From NCBI GenBank assembly GCA_022777455.1, contig JALFGI010000167.1, positions 1 to 20,906 of the forward strand: DNA of 20,906 nucleotides, written 5' to 3'. The notes below the pieces were generated by a model. That model made no database searches. It was not told the DNA's origin and saw nothing but the letters and a program-made list of their open reading frames with translations. Below, piece by piece: positions 1 to 7,776 of the stretch (the first letter of the stretch is position 1; every line of letters begins with the position of its first letter). The position numbers and the translations under genes were made by a program. Origin of the DNA: Clostridiales bacterium. GTDB lineage: Bacteria; Bacillota_A; Clostridia; Oscillospirales; Oscillospiraceae.

Positions 1-142
1 GTAACGTTCCTGCGCAGTAAAAATGATTTCCCATCCAATCATGGCGTGCAAAAACGAACCGAGCTGTACCCAGGAGTGTATCGATGACACACCAGCCGAG
101 CACGCATTGGGATGAAGCGCCCTGCGCTTCAAATTACAATTT
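1..142. repeat. Right part of an intergenic repeat element (type C), ending in the 12-mer AAATTACAATTT
   Basis: Positions 131-142 are an exact AAATTACAATTT. Read on the minus strand, 142 down to about 67 matches 20766-20841 at about 70 of 76 positions, including a hairpin GAAGCGC-agg-GCGCTTC next to the 12-mer. Beyond that the two copies diverge but keep a similar ATGATT...AATCAT hairpin. No coding sequence is seen. The element probably continues to the left of the window. Function unknown; it belongs to the family of 12-mer-bounded intergenic elements seen throughout the window. Confidence 0.7.
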
Positions 143-179
143 GTCCTCCTGTGTTCTGGAAAGGTACGAAAATCGACGG

Positions 180-212
180 GGTACTTTTCGAAGGTGAATG
201 GTCGAAAGTACC
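180..212. promoter_or_regulatory. Imperfect inverted repeat upstream of the maltodextrin operon promoter
   Basis: GGTACTTTTCGA (180-191) is followed by TCGAAAGTACC (202-212), a near-perfect inverted repeat with an 10-nt spacer and one bulged base. A related word, GGTACGAAAA, lies at 163-172. It sits about 60 bp upstream of the -35 box at 271. It could be an activator or repressor site, or a hairpin ending an upstream transcript, although no U-tract follows. Function is not determined. Confidence 0.35.
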
Positions 213-270
213 AAAAATCATTCAGGAAATTGTTTAAAACAGAGAATCCCCCGGGGAACTCAAAATTTGC

Positions 271-299
271 TTGACAGTAAAAAAGGAAGAGTTTAAAAT
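271..299 (+). promoter_or_regulatory. Sigma-A-type promoter of the maltodextrin operon
   Basis: TTGACA at 271-276 and TAAAAT at 294-299 are separated by exactly 17 bases, a near-consensus housekeeping promoter. Transcription should start near 306, giving an untranslated leader of about 155 bases before the solute-binding protein start at 461. This is the only strong promoter seen ahead of the operon. Confidence 0.8.
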
Positions 300-349
300 G
301 AAAATAACGAAACTTCCCGAAACAGCCGTGCCCCTTCCGGGGAATTTCC

Positions 350-373
350 GAAAACAGAGGTACCTCTGTTTTC
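350..373. promoter_or_regulatory. Perfect 24-bp palindrome, probable operator, downstream of the promoter
   Basis: Two 12-base arms, GAAAACAGAGGT (350-361) and ACCTCTGTTTTC (362-373), are exact reverse complements with no spacer. The site is centred about 55 bases after the predicted transcription start. A spacerless perfect palindrome here fits a dimeric repressor working as a roadblock. It could also form a leader hairpin, but no U-tract follows, so termination is unlikely. The centre is TA rather than the CG typical of LacI-family operators, so the regulator family is open. No regulator gene is in the window. Confidence 0.5.
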
Positions 374-393
374 CTTTCCGTTTATATGGAAAG

Positions 394-424
394 GATGATT
401 CTGGCATCATCAGAGCATGCTCTG
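394..424. promoter_or_regulatory. Two small adjacent palindromes in the leader
   Basis: GATGAT-tctggc-ATCATC (394-411) is followed directly by the 14-bp perfect palindrome CAGAGCATGCTCTG (411-424), ending about 25 bases before the Shine-Dalgarno. Together with the 350-373 palindrome they make the leader unusually rich in symmetric sequence. They may be extra operator half-sites or leader hairpins; nothing more can be said from sequence. Confidence 0.3.
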
Positions 425-460
425 TGCTGCATATTACAACAAAATCTAGGAGGAGAAGAA

Positions 461-1690
461 ATGAAGAAAATCATTGCCATGCTGCTGGCAGTTGCGATGG
501 TCTGTGGCCTGTGTGCCGTGACCGCTGCCGCAGACGACGTCACCGAGCTGACCCTGAAGGTGTGGGCACCTCAGGAGGATCAGGCCAATGCTGACAGCTG
601 GCTGCAGCAGATGGAAGCCAAGTTCGAGGAAGCACATCCCGAGTACAAGATCACCTGGATCAACGAGGTCTGCGGTGAGGACAAGGCCAAGGACGAGGTC
701 TCCAAGGACCCCGCTGCCGCCGCTGATGTTTACATGTTTGCCAACGACCAGCTGGGCGACCTGCTGGCTTGCCAGGGCATCGCCCGTCTGGGCGGCGCTT
801 ACCTGGAGCAGGTTCAGAACGACAACGGCGCTGCCATGATCGACTCCGTCACCGGCACTGACGGCAATGTGTATGGCTTCCCCATGGCTGCCAACACCTG
901 GTTCTGCTACTACAATAAGAACGTCTACACCGAGGAAGACGTAAAGTCCCTGGACACCATGCTGGAGAAGGGCGTTGTGGCCTTCCCCACCATGAACTCC
1001 TGGTACCTGGGTGCCTTCTTCTTTGCCAACGGCGCTACCGTGTTCGGACCCTCCGGTAATGACGCCGCCGCCGGTGTTGACTTCGGTGAGGACAACGGCG
1101 CTGCCGCTCTGGATGCCGTCCTGTCCATGGTTTCCAACCCCAACTACCGCACCGACGATGCCGGCCTGGGCAAGTCCGGCCTGATGAGCGGTGAGGTTGC
1201 CGCTTACTTCTCCGGTTCCTGGGATTACGATAATCTGAAGGAAGCCCTGGGCGACAAGCTGGGCGCCTGCCAGCTGCCCACCGTTACCATCAACGGTGAA
1301 GCCAAAAGCCTGAAGTCCTTCGCCGGCTCCAAGGCTGTGGGCGTGAACCCCCATGCCAGTGAGCACGGTGCCATGAAGCCCGCCATGCAGTTCGCCGCCT
1401 TCCTGGCTTCCACCGAAGGCCAGCTGCTGCGCTACCAGGTCCGTTCCGCTATCCCCGTGGCCACCGCTCTGGCTGAGGATCCCACCGTGGCTTCCGACAT
1501 CGTGGCCGTGGCCATCCTGGACACCATCGCCAACACCTCCATCCTGCAGCCCACCCTGCCTGAGATGGGCAACTGGTGGACTCCCATTGAGACCCTGGGC
1601 AGAAACATCGTCAGCGGCGAAGTCAACGCCAGCAACGGTGCCGACTCCCTGGCCAAGACGCTGGACGTCATCAACAACGGCGGCCTGTAA
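461..1690 (+). CDS. malE: Extracellular solute-binding protein of a maltose/maltodextrin-type ABC transporter
   Basis: A protein of 409 residues that would bind maltose or maltodextrins and hand them to the two permeases encoded next. The start at 461 is chosen because AGGAGGAG (about 448-455) sits just upstream and the product begins with a clean signal peptide (MKKIIAMLLAVAM). The frame stays open upstream to 386, but that extension would bury the signal. The mature part (from about DDVTELTLKVWAP) has the usual type 1 sugar-binding pattern, including YGFPMAANTWFCYYNK and a C-terminal GNWWTP. The signal region has two cysteines (VCGLC) but no standard [LV]-x-[GA]-C lipobox. The apparent cut is type I after TAAA, which is odd for a monoderm, where such proteins are normally lipid-anchored. 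Substrate is inferred from the permeases and amylase. Confidence 0.85.
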   Translation: MKKIIAMLLAVAMVCGLCAVTAAADDVTELTLKVWAPQEDQANADSWLQQMEAKFEEAHPEYKITWINEVCGEDKAKDEVSKDPAAAADVYMFANDQLGDLLACQGIARLGGAYLEQVQNDNGAAMIDSVTGTDGNVYGFPMAANTWFCYYNKNVYTEEDVKSLDTMLEKGVVAFPTMNSWYLGAFFFANGATVFGPSGNDAAAGVDFGEDNGAAALDAVLSMVSNPNYRTDDAGLGKSGLMSGEVAAYFSGSWDYDNLKEALGDKLGACQLPTVTINGEAKSLKSFAGSKAVGVNPHASEHGAMKPAMQFAAFLASTEGQLLRYQVRSAIPVATALAEDPTVASDIVAVAILDTIANTSILQPTLPEMGNWWTPIETLGRNIVSGEVNASNGADSLAKTLDVINNGGL

Positions 1691-1714
1691 TTTACAAGCT
1701 GTAAGGGCTAACCC

Positions 1715-1755
1715 GGGCGGCAGCGGTAACTCCGCTGCCGCCCTTTGCATTTTTT
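1715..1755 (+). terminator. Strong hairpin plus T-rich tract between binding-protein and permease genes
   Basis: GGGCGGCAGCGG (1715-1726) pairs perfectly over 12 bp with CCGCTGCCGCCC (1732-1743), with a 5-base loop, followed by TTTGCATTTTTT. It lies between the stop of the binding protein (1690) and the permease RBS (about 1772). A leaky intrinsic terminator or 3'-end protecting hairpin here would give more binding protein than permease, a common arrangement in such operons. The T-tract is interrupted by GCA, so read-through is expected. Confidence 0.7.
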
Positions 1756-1786
1756 CAGAAAGACTGAAGAGAAGGGAACGGAAACT

Positions 1787-3184
1787 ATGTCTTCAAAAGA
1801 ATTAGCAAAAGTCGCCGCTGCCCAGCAGAAACAGATGCCCGATACCCTGGCTGCCGCCCTGAAAAGCGGAAATCCCATCGTCCTGGCATCCTTCCTGGTG
1901 ATGGGTCTGGCGAACATGGCCGCCGGACAGGTGATCAAGGGCCTGATTTTCCTGGCAATCGAAGTGGGCTTCATCGCCTATATGGCGGTTCCCATGGGCG
2001 GCGCTTACTGGCTGTCCATGCTCCCCGGCCTGGGCGAGGTGGAACGGATCGAGGTCTTTAACGAAGAGGAAGGCATCTTCGAGTATCTGCCCGGTGACAA
2101 GTCCCAGCAGATTCTGCTGTATGCCGTGGCTACCCTGGTCATCATCGCGCTGTTCGTTGTGATCTGGCGCGCCTCCATCCGCAGCGGCCACAAGGCCCAG
2201 AGCATCAAAGCCTCGGGCAAGAAGGTCCCCACCTTTGTGGATGACCTGAAGGCGCTGCTGGATGAGAACATCCACAAGCTGCTCATGACTCCTCCTTTTG
2301 CCATGCTGCTGGTGTTCACCATCACTCCGCTGGTGTACATGATGCTGATGGCCTTCACCAACTACTCCAAGGAAGGCGAGCACCTGGTCCTGTTTGACTG
2401 GGTGGGCATGAAGAATTTTGCGGACCTGTTCAACAGTTCCAGCACCATCGGCCGCCAGTTCTGGGGCGTTCTGCTCTGGACCGTTGTGTGGGCATTCTTC
2501 GCCACCTTCCTGAACTTCTTCCTGGGCACCATCATGGCCATGATCATCGACCGGCCCACCACCCGGTGCAAGGCGCTGTGGCGCACCATCCTGTCCTTCA
2601 CCATCGCGGTGCCCCAGTTCGTGTCCCTGATGATCATCCGCACCATGTTCAAGGACGACGGCGCGGTGAATAAGCTTTTGCAGACCCTGGGATTCATCGG
2701 CGCAGGCCAGAACCTGCCCTTCTGGACCAACGCCACCTGGGCCCGGGTTACCGTTATTGTGGTGAATATCTGGGTGGGCATCCCCTACACGGTGATGTCC
2801 GTCACCGGCATTTTGAAGAACATCCCCGCCGAGCAGTATGAGGCTGCCCGGATCGACGGCGCCAACGCGGTGCAGCAGTTCGTGAACATCACCCTGCCGT
2901 ATATGTTCTTCGTCATGACCCCCACCCTGATTACCACCTTCACCAACAACATCAACAATTTCAACGTCATCTATCTGCTCTCCGGCGGCGGCCCCACCTA
3001 TGTGGGCGATACGGCGGGCCAGACCGACCTGCTGGTCACCTGGCTGTATAAGCTGACGGTGGACAAGCAGCAGTTCAACGTGGCGGCTGTCATCGGCATT
3101 ATGACCTTCCTGATTCTGGCATTTGTGTCCCTGGTGACCTACCGCAATTCCGCATCCTATAAAGACGAGGGGGCATTTAAGTAA
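1787..3184 (+). CDS. malF: MalF-like permease of a maltodextrin ABC transporter
   Basis: Integral membrane subunit of 465 residues that would form the translocation channel with the next gene product. The ATG at 1787 (MSSKELAK) is preferred over the in-frame ATG at 1745 because GAAGGGAA lies about 9 bases before it. The first 130 residues form an N-terminal extension with two or three hydrophobic stretches (about 30-70 and 108-127). The permease core follows from about 165. The EAA loop that contacts the ATPase is visible at about 350-371 (EQYEAARIDGAN...NITLP). Its stop overlaps the next start (TAATG), implying translational coupling. No ATPase gene is in the window, so a shared MsmK/MalK-type ATPase is expected elsewhere. 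Confidence 0.9.
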   Translation: MSSKELAKVAAAQQKQMPDTLAAALKSGNPIVLASFLVMGLANMAAGQVIKGLIFLAIEVGFIAYMAVPMGGAYWLSMLPGLGEVERIEVFNEEEGIFEYLPGDKSQQILLYAVATLVIIALFVVIWRASIRSGHKAQSIKASGKKVPTFVDDLKALLDENIHKLLMTPPFAMLLVFTITPLVYMMLMAFTNYSKEGEHLVLFDWVGMKNFADLFNSSSTIGRQFWGVLLWTVVWAFFATFLNFFLGTIMAMIIDRPTTRCKALWRTILSFTIAVPQFVSLMIIRTMFKDDGAVNKLLQTLGFIGAGQNLPFWTNATWARVTVIVVNIWVGIPYTVMSVTGILKNIPAEQYEAARIDGANAVQQFVNITLPYMFFVMTPTLITTFTNNINNFNVIYLLSGGGPTYVGDTAGQTDLLVTWLYKLTVDKQQFNVAAVIGIMTFLILAFVSLVTYRNSASYKDEGAFK

Positions 3185-4065
3185 TGGGTAAGAAAATCAG
3201 TGGTTCTCTGAAAGCGCAGAGAACGATTGCGGACATTGTTGTCCATGTTTTCCTGGTGTGCGTGTCCATTGTGTGGCTGATCCCCTTCATTTGGCTGGTG
3301 GCCCATTCCTTCCGGGGCGGCCTGGACCGGGGTCAGTTCTCCGCCACCTTCTTCCCCACCCAGTGGACGCTGGATAACTACACCCGGCTGTTCACCGACA
3401 CGGCAACCATCAATTTCCCCCGGATGTTCCTCAACACCTTCTTCATTGCCTGCTGCAGCTGCTGCATTTCTACCTTCTTCGTGCTGGCCGTGTCCTACAG
3501 CGTCAGCCGGGTGAAGTGGAAGATGCGCAAGGCCTATCTGAACATGGCAATGGTCATCAACCTGTTCCCTGGCTTCATGGCCATGGTTGCCATCTACTTC
3601 CTGCTGAAGGCCATTGGATTGACCGAGGGCAATTGGATTCCTCTGGCCCTGATCATCTGCTACTCTGCCGGTGCAGGCACCCAGTTCTATGTCATGAAGG
3701 GCTATATGGATACCATTCCCACGGCTCTGGACGAAGCCGCCTACATCGACGGCGCCACGAAATGGGAGACCTTCACCAAAGTGACCCTGCCCCTGTGCAA
3801 GCCCATGGTGGTCTACCAGATCATCACCTCCTTCATGGCACCCTGGATGGACTTCATCTTTGCCAAGATCATCTGCGGCACCAAGACCCAGTACTACACC
3901 GTTTCCATCGGCCTGTTCAGCCTGCTGGATTCCAAGGAGTACGTGTCCACCTGGTTCACCCGGTTCTGCGCCGGCGCCGTGCTGGTGGCAATTCCCATCT
4001 CCATTCTGTACATCTGCACCCAGCGCTTCTACCAGGAAGCAATGGCCGGCGGCGTCAAAGGTTAA
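3184..4065 (+). CDS. malG: MalG-like permease of a maltodextrin ABC transporter
   Basis: Second channel subunit, 293 residues, close to the usual MalG length. The first membrane segment is at about 17-40 (IADIVVHVFLVCVSIVWLIP). The conserved EAA loop is at about 182-204 (LDEAAYIDGATKWETF...TLPLC). The start codon shares its A with the stop codon of the upstream permease, so the two are probably made in equal amounts. The 3' end carries AAAGG, which serves as RBS for the amylase gene 5 bases downstream. Pairing with the MalF-like subunit is clear; the substrate is inferred from context. Confidence 0.9.
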   Translation: MGKKISGSLKAQRTIADIVVHVFLVCVSIVWLIPFIWLVAHSFRGGLDRGQFSATFFPTQWTLDNYTRLFTDTATINFPRMFLNTFFIACCSCCISTFFVLAVSYSVSRVKWKMRKAYLNMAMVINLFPGFMAMVAIYFLLKAIGLTEGNWIPLALIICYSAGAGTQFYVMKGYMDTIPTALDEAAYIDGATKWETFTKVTLPLCKPMVVYQIITSFMAPWMDFIFAKIICGTKTQYYTVSIGLFSLLDSKEYVSTWFTRFCAGAVLVAIPISILYICTQRFYQEAMAGGVKG

Positions 4066-4070
4066 GCCTT

Positions 4071-5678
4071 ATGAAGCGGCTTGCACGATTGACGTGTCTG
4101 CTGCTCACCGCCCTGCTCCTGCTGGGTTCCTTCTGCCAAAGCTTCACCCCCGACTTGTCGGGGGTGAACGTGCAGACGGAGCTTGTGGCATACAGCGATG
4201 TGAGCACGGAACCGGATGACAACTACCGCACCTGGTACGAGATTTTTGTGTATTCCTTTTGCGATTCCGACGGGGACGGCATCGGCGACCTGAAGGGCGT
4301 GACTTCCAAGCTGGACTATCTCCAGGAGCTGGGGGTGAACGGCATTTGGCTCATGCCCATCCATCCCAGCCCCACCTACCATAAGTACGATGTGACGGAC
4401 TACTATGCCATCGACCCCCAGTACGGCACCATGGAGGATTTTGAGGAACTGATGGAGCAGTGCCAGGCCCGGAACATTCACGTGATTCTGGATCTGGTGC
4501 TCAATCACACCAGCGCGGAGCATCCCTGGTTCCGGGCTGCCTGTGATGCGCTGGCTTCCGGTAATCCGGAAAACTGCCCCTATGTGGACTACTACTTCTT
4601 CGATCAGGAGCCCAAAACCGCCGATTATTACCCGGTGGAAGGGACATCCTGGCAGTATGAGGGCAAATTCTGGTCCGGAATGCCCGACCTGAATCTGGAA
4701 AACCCTGCTCTGCAGGAGGAAATTGAAAGAATCATGGCTTTCTGGATGGACAAGGGCGTCTCCGGCTTCCGGCTGGACGCGGCCAAGGAATTCTTCTCCG
4801 GCCAGCCTTCCCGGAACATCCAGGTGCTCAGCTTCCTCACGGAGACCGCCCGGAGCATCAACCCCGATGCCTACCTGGTGGCGGAGGTGTGGGAGGGCTT
4901 TACCACCATCGCCGACTACTACGCCAGCGGCATCCCCAGCATTTTCAATTTTGCCTTCGGCGACAGCAGCGGTAAAATCACCGCCGTGCTCCGGGGGGTG
5001 GACAATGAAAAAACCGTTTCTTCCTTCGCCACCGCCCAGGAAAAGGCGGACAAGGCATTCCGGGCCAATAACCCGGACTACATCGACGCCCCCTTCCTGT
5101 CCAACCACGACACCGGCCGGATTGCGGGCTTCTGCAACCGGGATGAGAACAAAATGAAGCTGGCCGGGGCTATGAACCTGATGATGAGCGGCAGCGCCTT
5201 CGTCTACTACGGCGAGGAGCTGGGGATGCCCGGCAGCGGCAACGACCCCAGCAAGCGGGCACCCATGGTCTGGAACGAGGCCCGGGACAATGGCACCACC
5301 AACCCGCCCCCGGAATGCCAGCTGCCGGAAAGCTATCCGCTGGGCAGCCTGGAAACCCAGCGGGAGGATGATGACTCCATTTTCAACTACTACCGGCAGG
5401 CCATCGCCCTGCGCCGGCAGTATCCCGTGATCTCCCACGGCATCCCCACCGCTGAAACCGCCCTGAATGTGGGCTGCGTCAGCGCCACCCGGAAGACCTG
5501 GGGGGAGGAGAGCTGCATCATCCTCATGAACATCAGCACAGCCCAGAAGCAGTGCGATCTGTCGGATTACAGCGATTTCACCCTGGTGGGCAGCCTCACT
5601 GTGGACGAAACCCCCATCACCCAGTCCGGAACCCAATTGACGCTGCCTCCCTACGCCGTAGCAGTGCTGTGCAAGTAA
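4071..5678 (+). CDS. Exported GH13 alpha-amylase-family glycosidase
   Basis: A 535-residue glycoside hydrolase family 13 enzyme that would cleave alpha-1,4 (or alpha-1,6) glucosidic bonds in starch-type glucans to feed the transporter. The ATG at 4071 follows AAAGGT in the end of malG and starts an export signal (MKRLARLTCLLLTALLLLGS). An upstream in-frame extension only overlaps malG in another frame. GH13 motifs are all visible: DLVLNH at 141-146, GFRLDAAKE with nucleophile Asp236, VAEVW with acid/base Glu272, and SNHDT with Asp347. DSDGDGIGD at 65-73 is the calcium-binding type loop near the N-terminus. The signal ends in FCQS, a cysteine without a good lipobox, so lipid anchoring is uncertain. 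Exact specificity cannot be set from sequence alone. Confidence 0.88.
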   Translation: MKRLARLTCLLLTALLLLGSFCQSFTPDLSGVNVQTELVAYSDVSTEPDDNYRTWYEIFVYSFCDSDGDGIGDLKGVTSKLDYLQELGVNGIWLMPIHPSPTYHKYDVTDYYAIDPQYGTMEDFEELMEQCQARNIHVILDLVLNHTSAEHPWFRAACDALASGNPENCPYVDYYFFDQEPKTADYYPVEGTSWQYEGKFWSGMPDLNLENPALQEEIERIMAFWMDKGVSGFRLDAAKEFFSGQPSRNIQVLSFLTETARSINPDAYLVAEVWEGFTTIADYYASGIPSIFNFAFGDSSGKITAVLRGVDNEKTVSSFATAQEKADKAFRANNPDYIDAPFLSNHDTGRIAGFCNRDENKMKLAGAMNLMMSGSAFVYYGEELGMPGSGNDPSKRAPMVWNEARDNGTTNPPPECQLPESYPLGSLETQREDDDSIFNYYRQAIALRRQYPVISHGIPTAETALNVGCVSATRKTWGEESCIILMNISTAQKQCDLSDYSDFTLVGSLTVDETPITQSGTQLTLPPYAVAVLCK

Positions 5679-5688
5679 GGCACACCAA

Positions 5689-5767
5689 ACTGTAGGGCAC
5701 AGTACCAGCCCAAGCATCAACCCAGCTCAGGCGAATTCGAAGAACCTCCCCTACAGTGGCTGGGTTG
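5689..5767. repeat. Degenerate intergenic repeat with two interleaved 9-bp inverted repeats
   Basis: ACTGTAGGG (5689-5697) pairs with CCCTACAGT (5749-5757), and CAACCCAGC (5718-5726) pairs with GCTGGGTTG (5759-5767). The order A-B-A'-B' is that of a pseudoknot, not nested hairpins. The stretch also carries ACTGTAGGG and GGCGAATTCG words found in the type B elements (10661-11021 and 19875-20093), so it looks like a worn-down relative. It fills the gap between the amylase and TraX-like genes and may reduce read-through, although no U-tract follows. Confidence 0.5.
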
Positions 5768-5790
5768 TATCATCAAAAAAGGAGCATTTC

Positions 5791-6567
5791 ATGGAAGAAC
5801 GACTCTCCCCCCAACGCAGCACCGGCATTGACCGGAATACCCTTCGGCTCATCGGCCTGGTTATTGCAGCCCTGGGCATCCTGGGCCGGGGCATTCTGCA
5901 AAACCGGGTGCTGGGCGCATCCTCCGGCACCAATCTGGCGGCATTGCTGGAATCCTCGGCGGATGCGATGAACGCGGCCACTGCGGCCATCATCCTGGGT
6001 GCCATCGAGGGCATCGCAGTGCCCGTTTTCGCCACCCTCACCGTGGACGGCTTCAGCCGCACCTCCAGTGTGAAAAAGTACCTGCTCCGCCTGCTCCTGT
6101 TGGCGCTGATCTGCGAGGTGCCCTATCATTTTGCCCTTACGGGAAAATTGATCAATCCCTCTCCCCGGAACCCGGTGTTCGGTCTGGTGCTGGTGGTGGC
6201 GATGCTGTACCTGCAGCGGTATTACGACGGAAAGACGGCAAAAAATGTGCTCATTCGCGTCGCGGTGCTGGCTGCCGCCTGCCTGTGGGCGGGGATACTC
6301 CAGGTGGAGTACGGCGTAGCGATGGTGATGATCTCCTTTTTCCTGTGGGAGCTGCGCAGCCGCCACACCATGGCCTTCTTCGCCGCCACGGCGGCCGCCC
6401 TGGTGTGTACCGTGGGTAACCCCCTGTTCCTCTTCGCCCCCTTCGGCTTCCTGCTGACCCATTACTATCATGGAGAAGAGGGGCGGGAGGGCCCCCGGGT
6501 GATGAAGTACGCCATGTACCCCGTGATCCTGCTGCTGGTGGGCCTGGTTGGTGCCCTGCTGTTCTGA
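5791..6567 (+). CDS. TraX-family multi-spanning membrane protein
   Basis: A 258-residue, strongly hydrophobic protein with about seven to eight membrane stretches. The segment GIAVPVFATLTVDGFSRTSS, then KKYLLRLLLLALICEVPYHF, fits the TraX family pattern (PlFaFl..eGf..T, then YllRLl..a.isqiPf). TraX was named for F-pilin acetylation, but chromosomal homologues in Firmicutes have no settled role; acyl transfer to a surface molecule is one guess. AGGAG lies 6-7 bases before the ATG at 5791. It is 112 bases past the amylase stop, so it may be the last gene of that operon or a separate unit; no promoter is obvious in the gap. Confidence 0.65.
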   Translation: MEERLSPQRSTGIDRNTLRLIGLVIAALGILGRGILQNRVLGASSGTNLAALLESSADAMNAATAAIILGAIEGIAVPVFATLTVDGFSRTSSVKKYLLRLLLLALICEVPYHFALTGKLINPSPRNPVFGLVLVVAMLYLQRYYDGKTAKNVLIRVAVLAAACLWAGILQVEYGVAMVMISFFLWELRSRHTMAFFAATAAALVCTVGNPLFLFAPFGFLLTHYYHGEEGREGPRVMKYAMYPVILLLVGLVGALLF

Positions 6568-6761
6568 GGGAAAACAAACGCAGACATCCAAATTGTAATT
6601 TGGCGGGCAGATACCGACTGAAGTGTACCCCATGTCAAGGACAATTTGATTCTGAGGGGTAGAAAAATTTCATACCCCATGATATGATGGAACTGCTTTA
6701 CCATCACGGAGGATAGTGCAACGCTGGGGAGCGACACGAGCGCCGGGATGGGTTTGCGGAA

Positions 6762-6788
6762 GGCAGTGCGTCATGCGCTGCCTTTTTT
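6762..6788 (+). terminator. Intrinsic terminator-like hairpin inside the IS 3' region, plus strand
   Basis: GGCAGTGCG (6762-6770) pairs with TGCGCTGCC (6774-6782; one G-T wobble and one end mismatch), followed by TTTTTT (6783-6788). It would stop transcription arriving from the TraX side before it runs antisense through the transposase genes. The 5' arm can alternatively pair in a longer hairpin: GGAAGGCAGTG (6758-6768) with CACTGCCTTCC (6789-6799), an exact 11-bp match that excludes the terminator. The rest of 6640-6825 shows no gene. Confidence 0.5.
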
Positions 6789-6825
6789 CACTGCCTTCCG
6801 GAAACAAATGCGATAAACCCACCTG

Positions 6826-7776
6826 TCAGGTTTTTGAGCTGTACAGGGGGAGCGGATAGGCACCTGTCATGAGGTATCCGCAATACTCTGCCGGAGAGAG
6901 CTTGAGCAGCTGCCACTGGTAGCGGTCATTGTTGTAGTAGTCCATCTGGTCATCCACGATCTCCCCCACCGTCTCAAAAGAAACCGCGCAGGCCACCGCG
7001 TCTCTGATCTCATCCTTCATGTGTCCGAAGAAGCTCTCCTGGGGTGCGTTGTCCCAGCAGTTGCCTTTCCGGGACATGGACTGGACAAACTGGTGGTCTT
7101 TCAGCTTCTGGATGAAAGCGTTGCTGGTGTAATGGCAGCCTTGGTCAGAGTGGACGATGGTGGTATTGTCCAGGGTGCAGCGGTGCTTCTGAATCAACGC
7201 ATCCACCGTATCTATCACGAAATCCACTTCCAGAGACTCACTCAGCCGGTAGGCCAGAACCTCTCGGGTCATGGCATCCAGGATGGTGGAAAGGTAGCAT
7301 TTTCCGGTTTTGTAGAACAGGTAGGTAATGTCCGTCAGGAGGACCTTCCGGGGCGCACCCTGGAGGAAGTTCCGCTTGAGAACGTTGGGAGCGACGTGAT
7401 TTGTCTTCATGGCCCTTGCCATCCTTTTGTAGGGATTTTCTCTCCGAATTGGGCATTTCAGGCCATATTCCCTCATTAACCGCCTGATTTTCTTCACATT
7501 CATCCGAACGTTCATATGCAGCAGCCGCATATGGATTCCCCTGGCTCCCTTGGGACGTCCACGGAAACGATAGGCTTCCAGAACCAGCTCAAAGTCCTTC
7601 TCGTCTTCCTCGTCCCGCTGCCGCCGGGCGGGTGCACCATTGCGCCAGGCGTAGAACCCGGAACGGGACACACCGGCAATCTGACACATCCAGCTCACAT
7701 TCAGCAGATTTCCGTCGGCTTGAATCGCTGACTGAATCAGGCCATACTTCACTTCGGCTGGTGCTTCGATTCCCAT
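6826..7776 (-). CDS. IS3-family transposase OrfB (DDE catalytic part)
   Basis: Catalytic half of the transposase, 316 residues from the internal ATG at 7776; the reading frame is open up to 7863. It has an HTH_21-type segment near the start (NVSWMCQIAGVSRSGFYAW) and a retroviral-integrase-like core. The DDE residues are visible: Asp in LLTDITYLF, Asp in IVHSDQGCHY and Glu in NAPQESFFGHMK. The second Asp and the Glu are separated by 35 residues, as in IS3 elements. It is normally expressed as an OrfAB fusion by -1 slippage at 7809-7815, joining OrfA after EFLKK to TANGQYGG. No internal stop or missing catalytic residue is seen, so it appears functional. Confidence 0.9.
   Translation of the reverse strand: MGIEAPAEVKYGLIQSAIQADGNLLNVSWMCQIAGVSRSGFYAWRNGAPARRQRDEEDEKDFELVLEAYRFRGRPKGARGIHMRLLHMNVRMNVKKIRRLMREYGLKCPIRRENPYKRMARAMKTNHVAPNVLKRNFLQGAPRKVLLTDITYLFYKTGKCYLSTILDAMTREVLAYRLSESLEVDFVIDTVDALIQKHRCTLDNTTIVHSDQGCHYTSNAFIQKLKDHQFVQSMSRKGNCWDNAPQESFFGHMKDEIRDAVACAVSFETVGEIVDDQMDYYNNDRYQWQLLKLSPAEYCGYLMTGAYPLPLYSSKT

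Noticed and set aside
271..460. CcpA-type cre site in the maltodextrin operon leader
   Set aside because: TGAAAATAACGAAA near 298 resembles part of a cre but lacks the symmetric second half.
271..594. Open frame starting at the TTGACA promoter region (107 codons)
   Set aside because: It begins inside the promoter -35 box, crosses the palindromes and runs out of frame into the binding-protein gene; no RBS or recognisable product.
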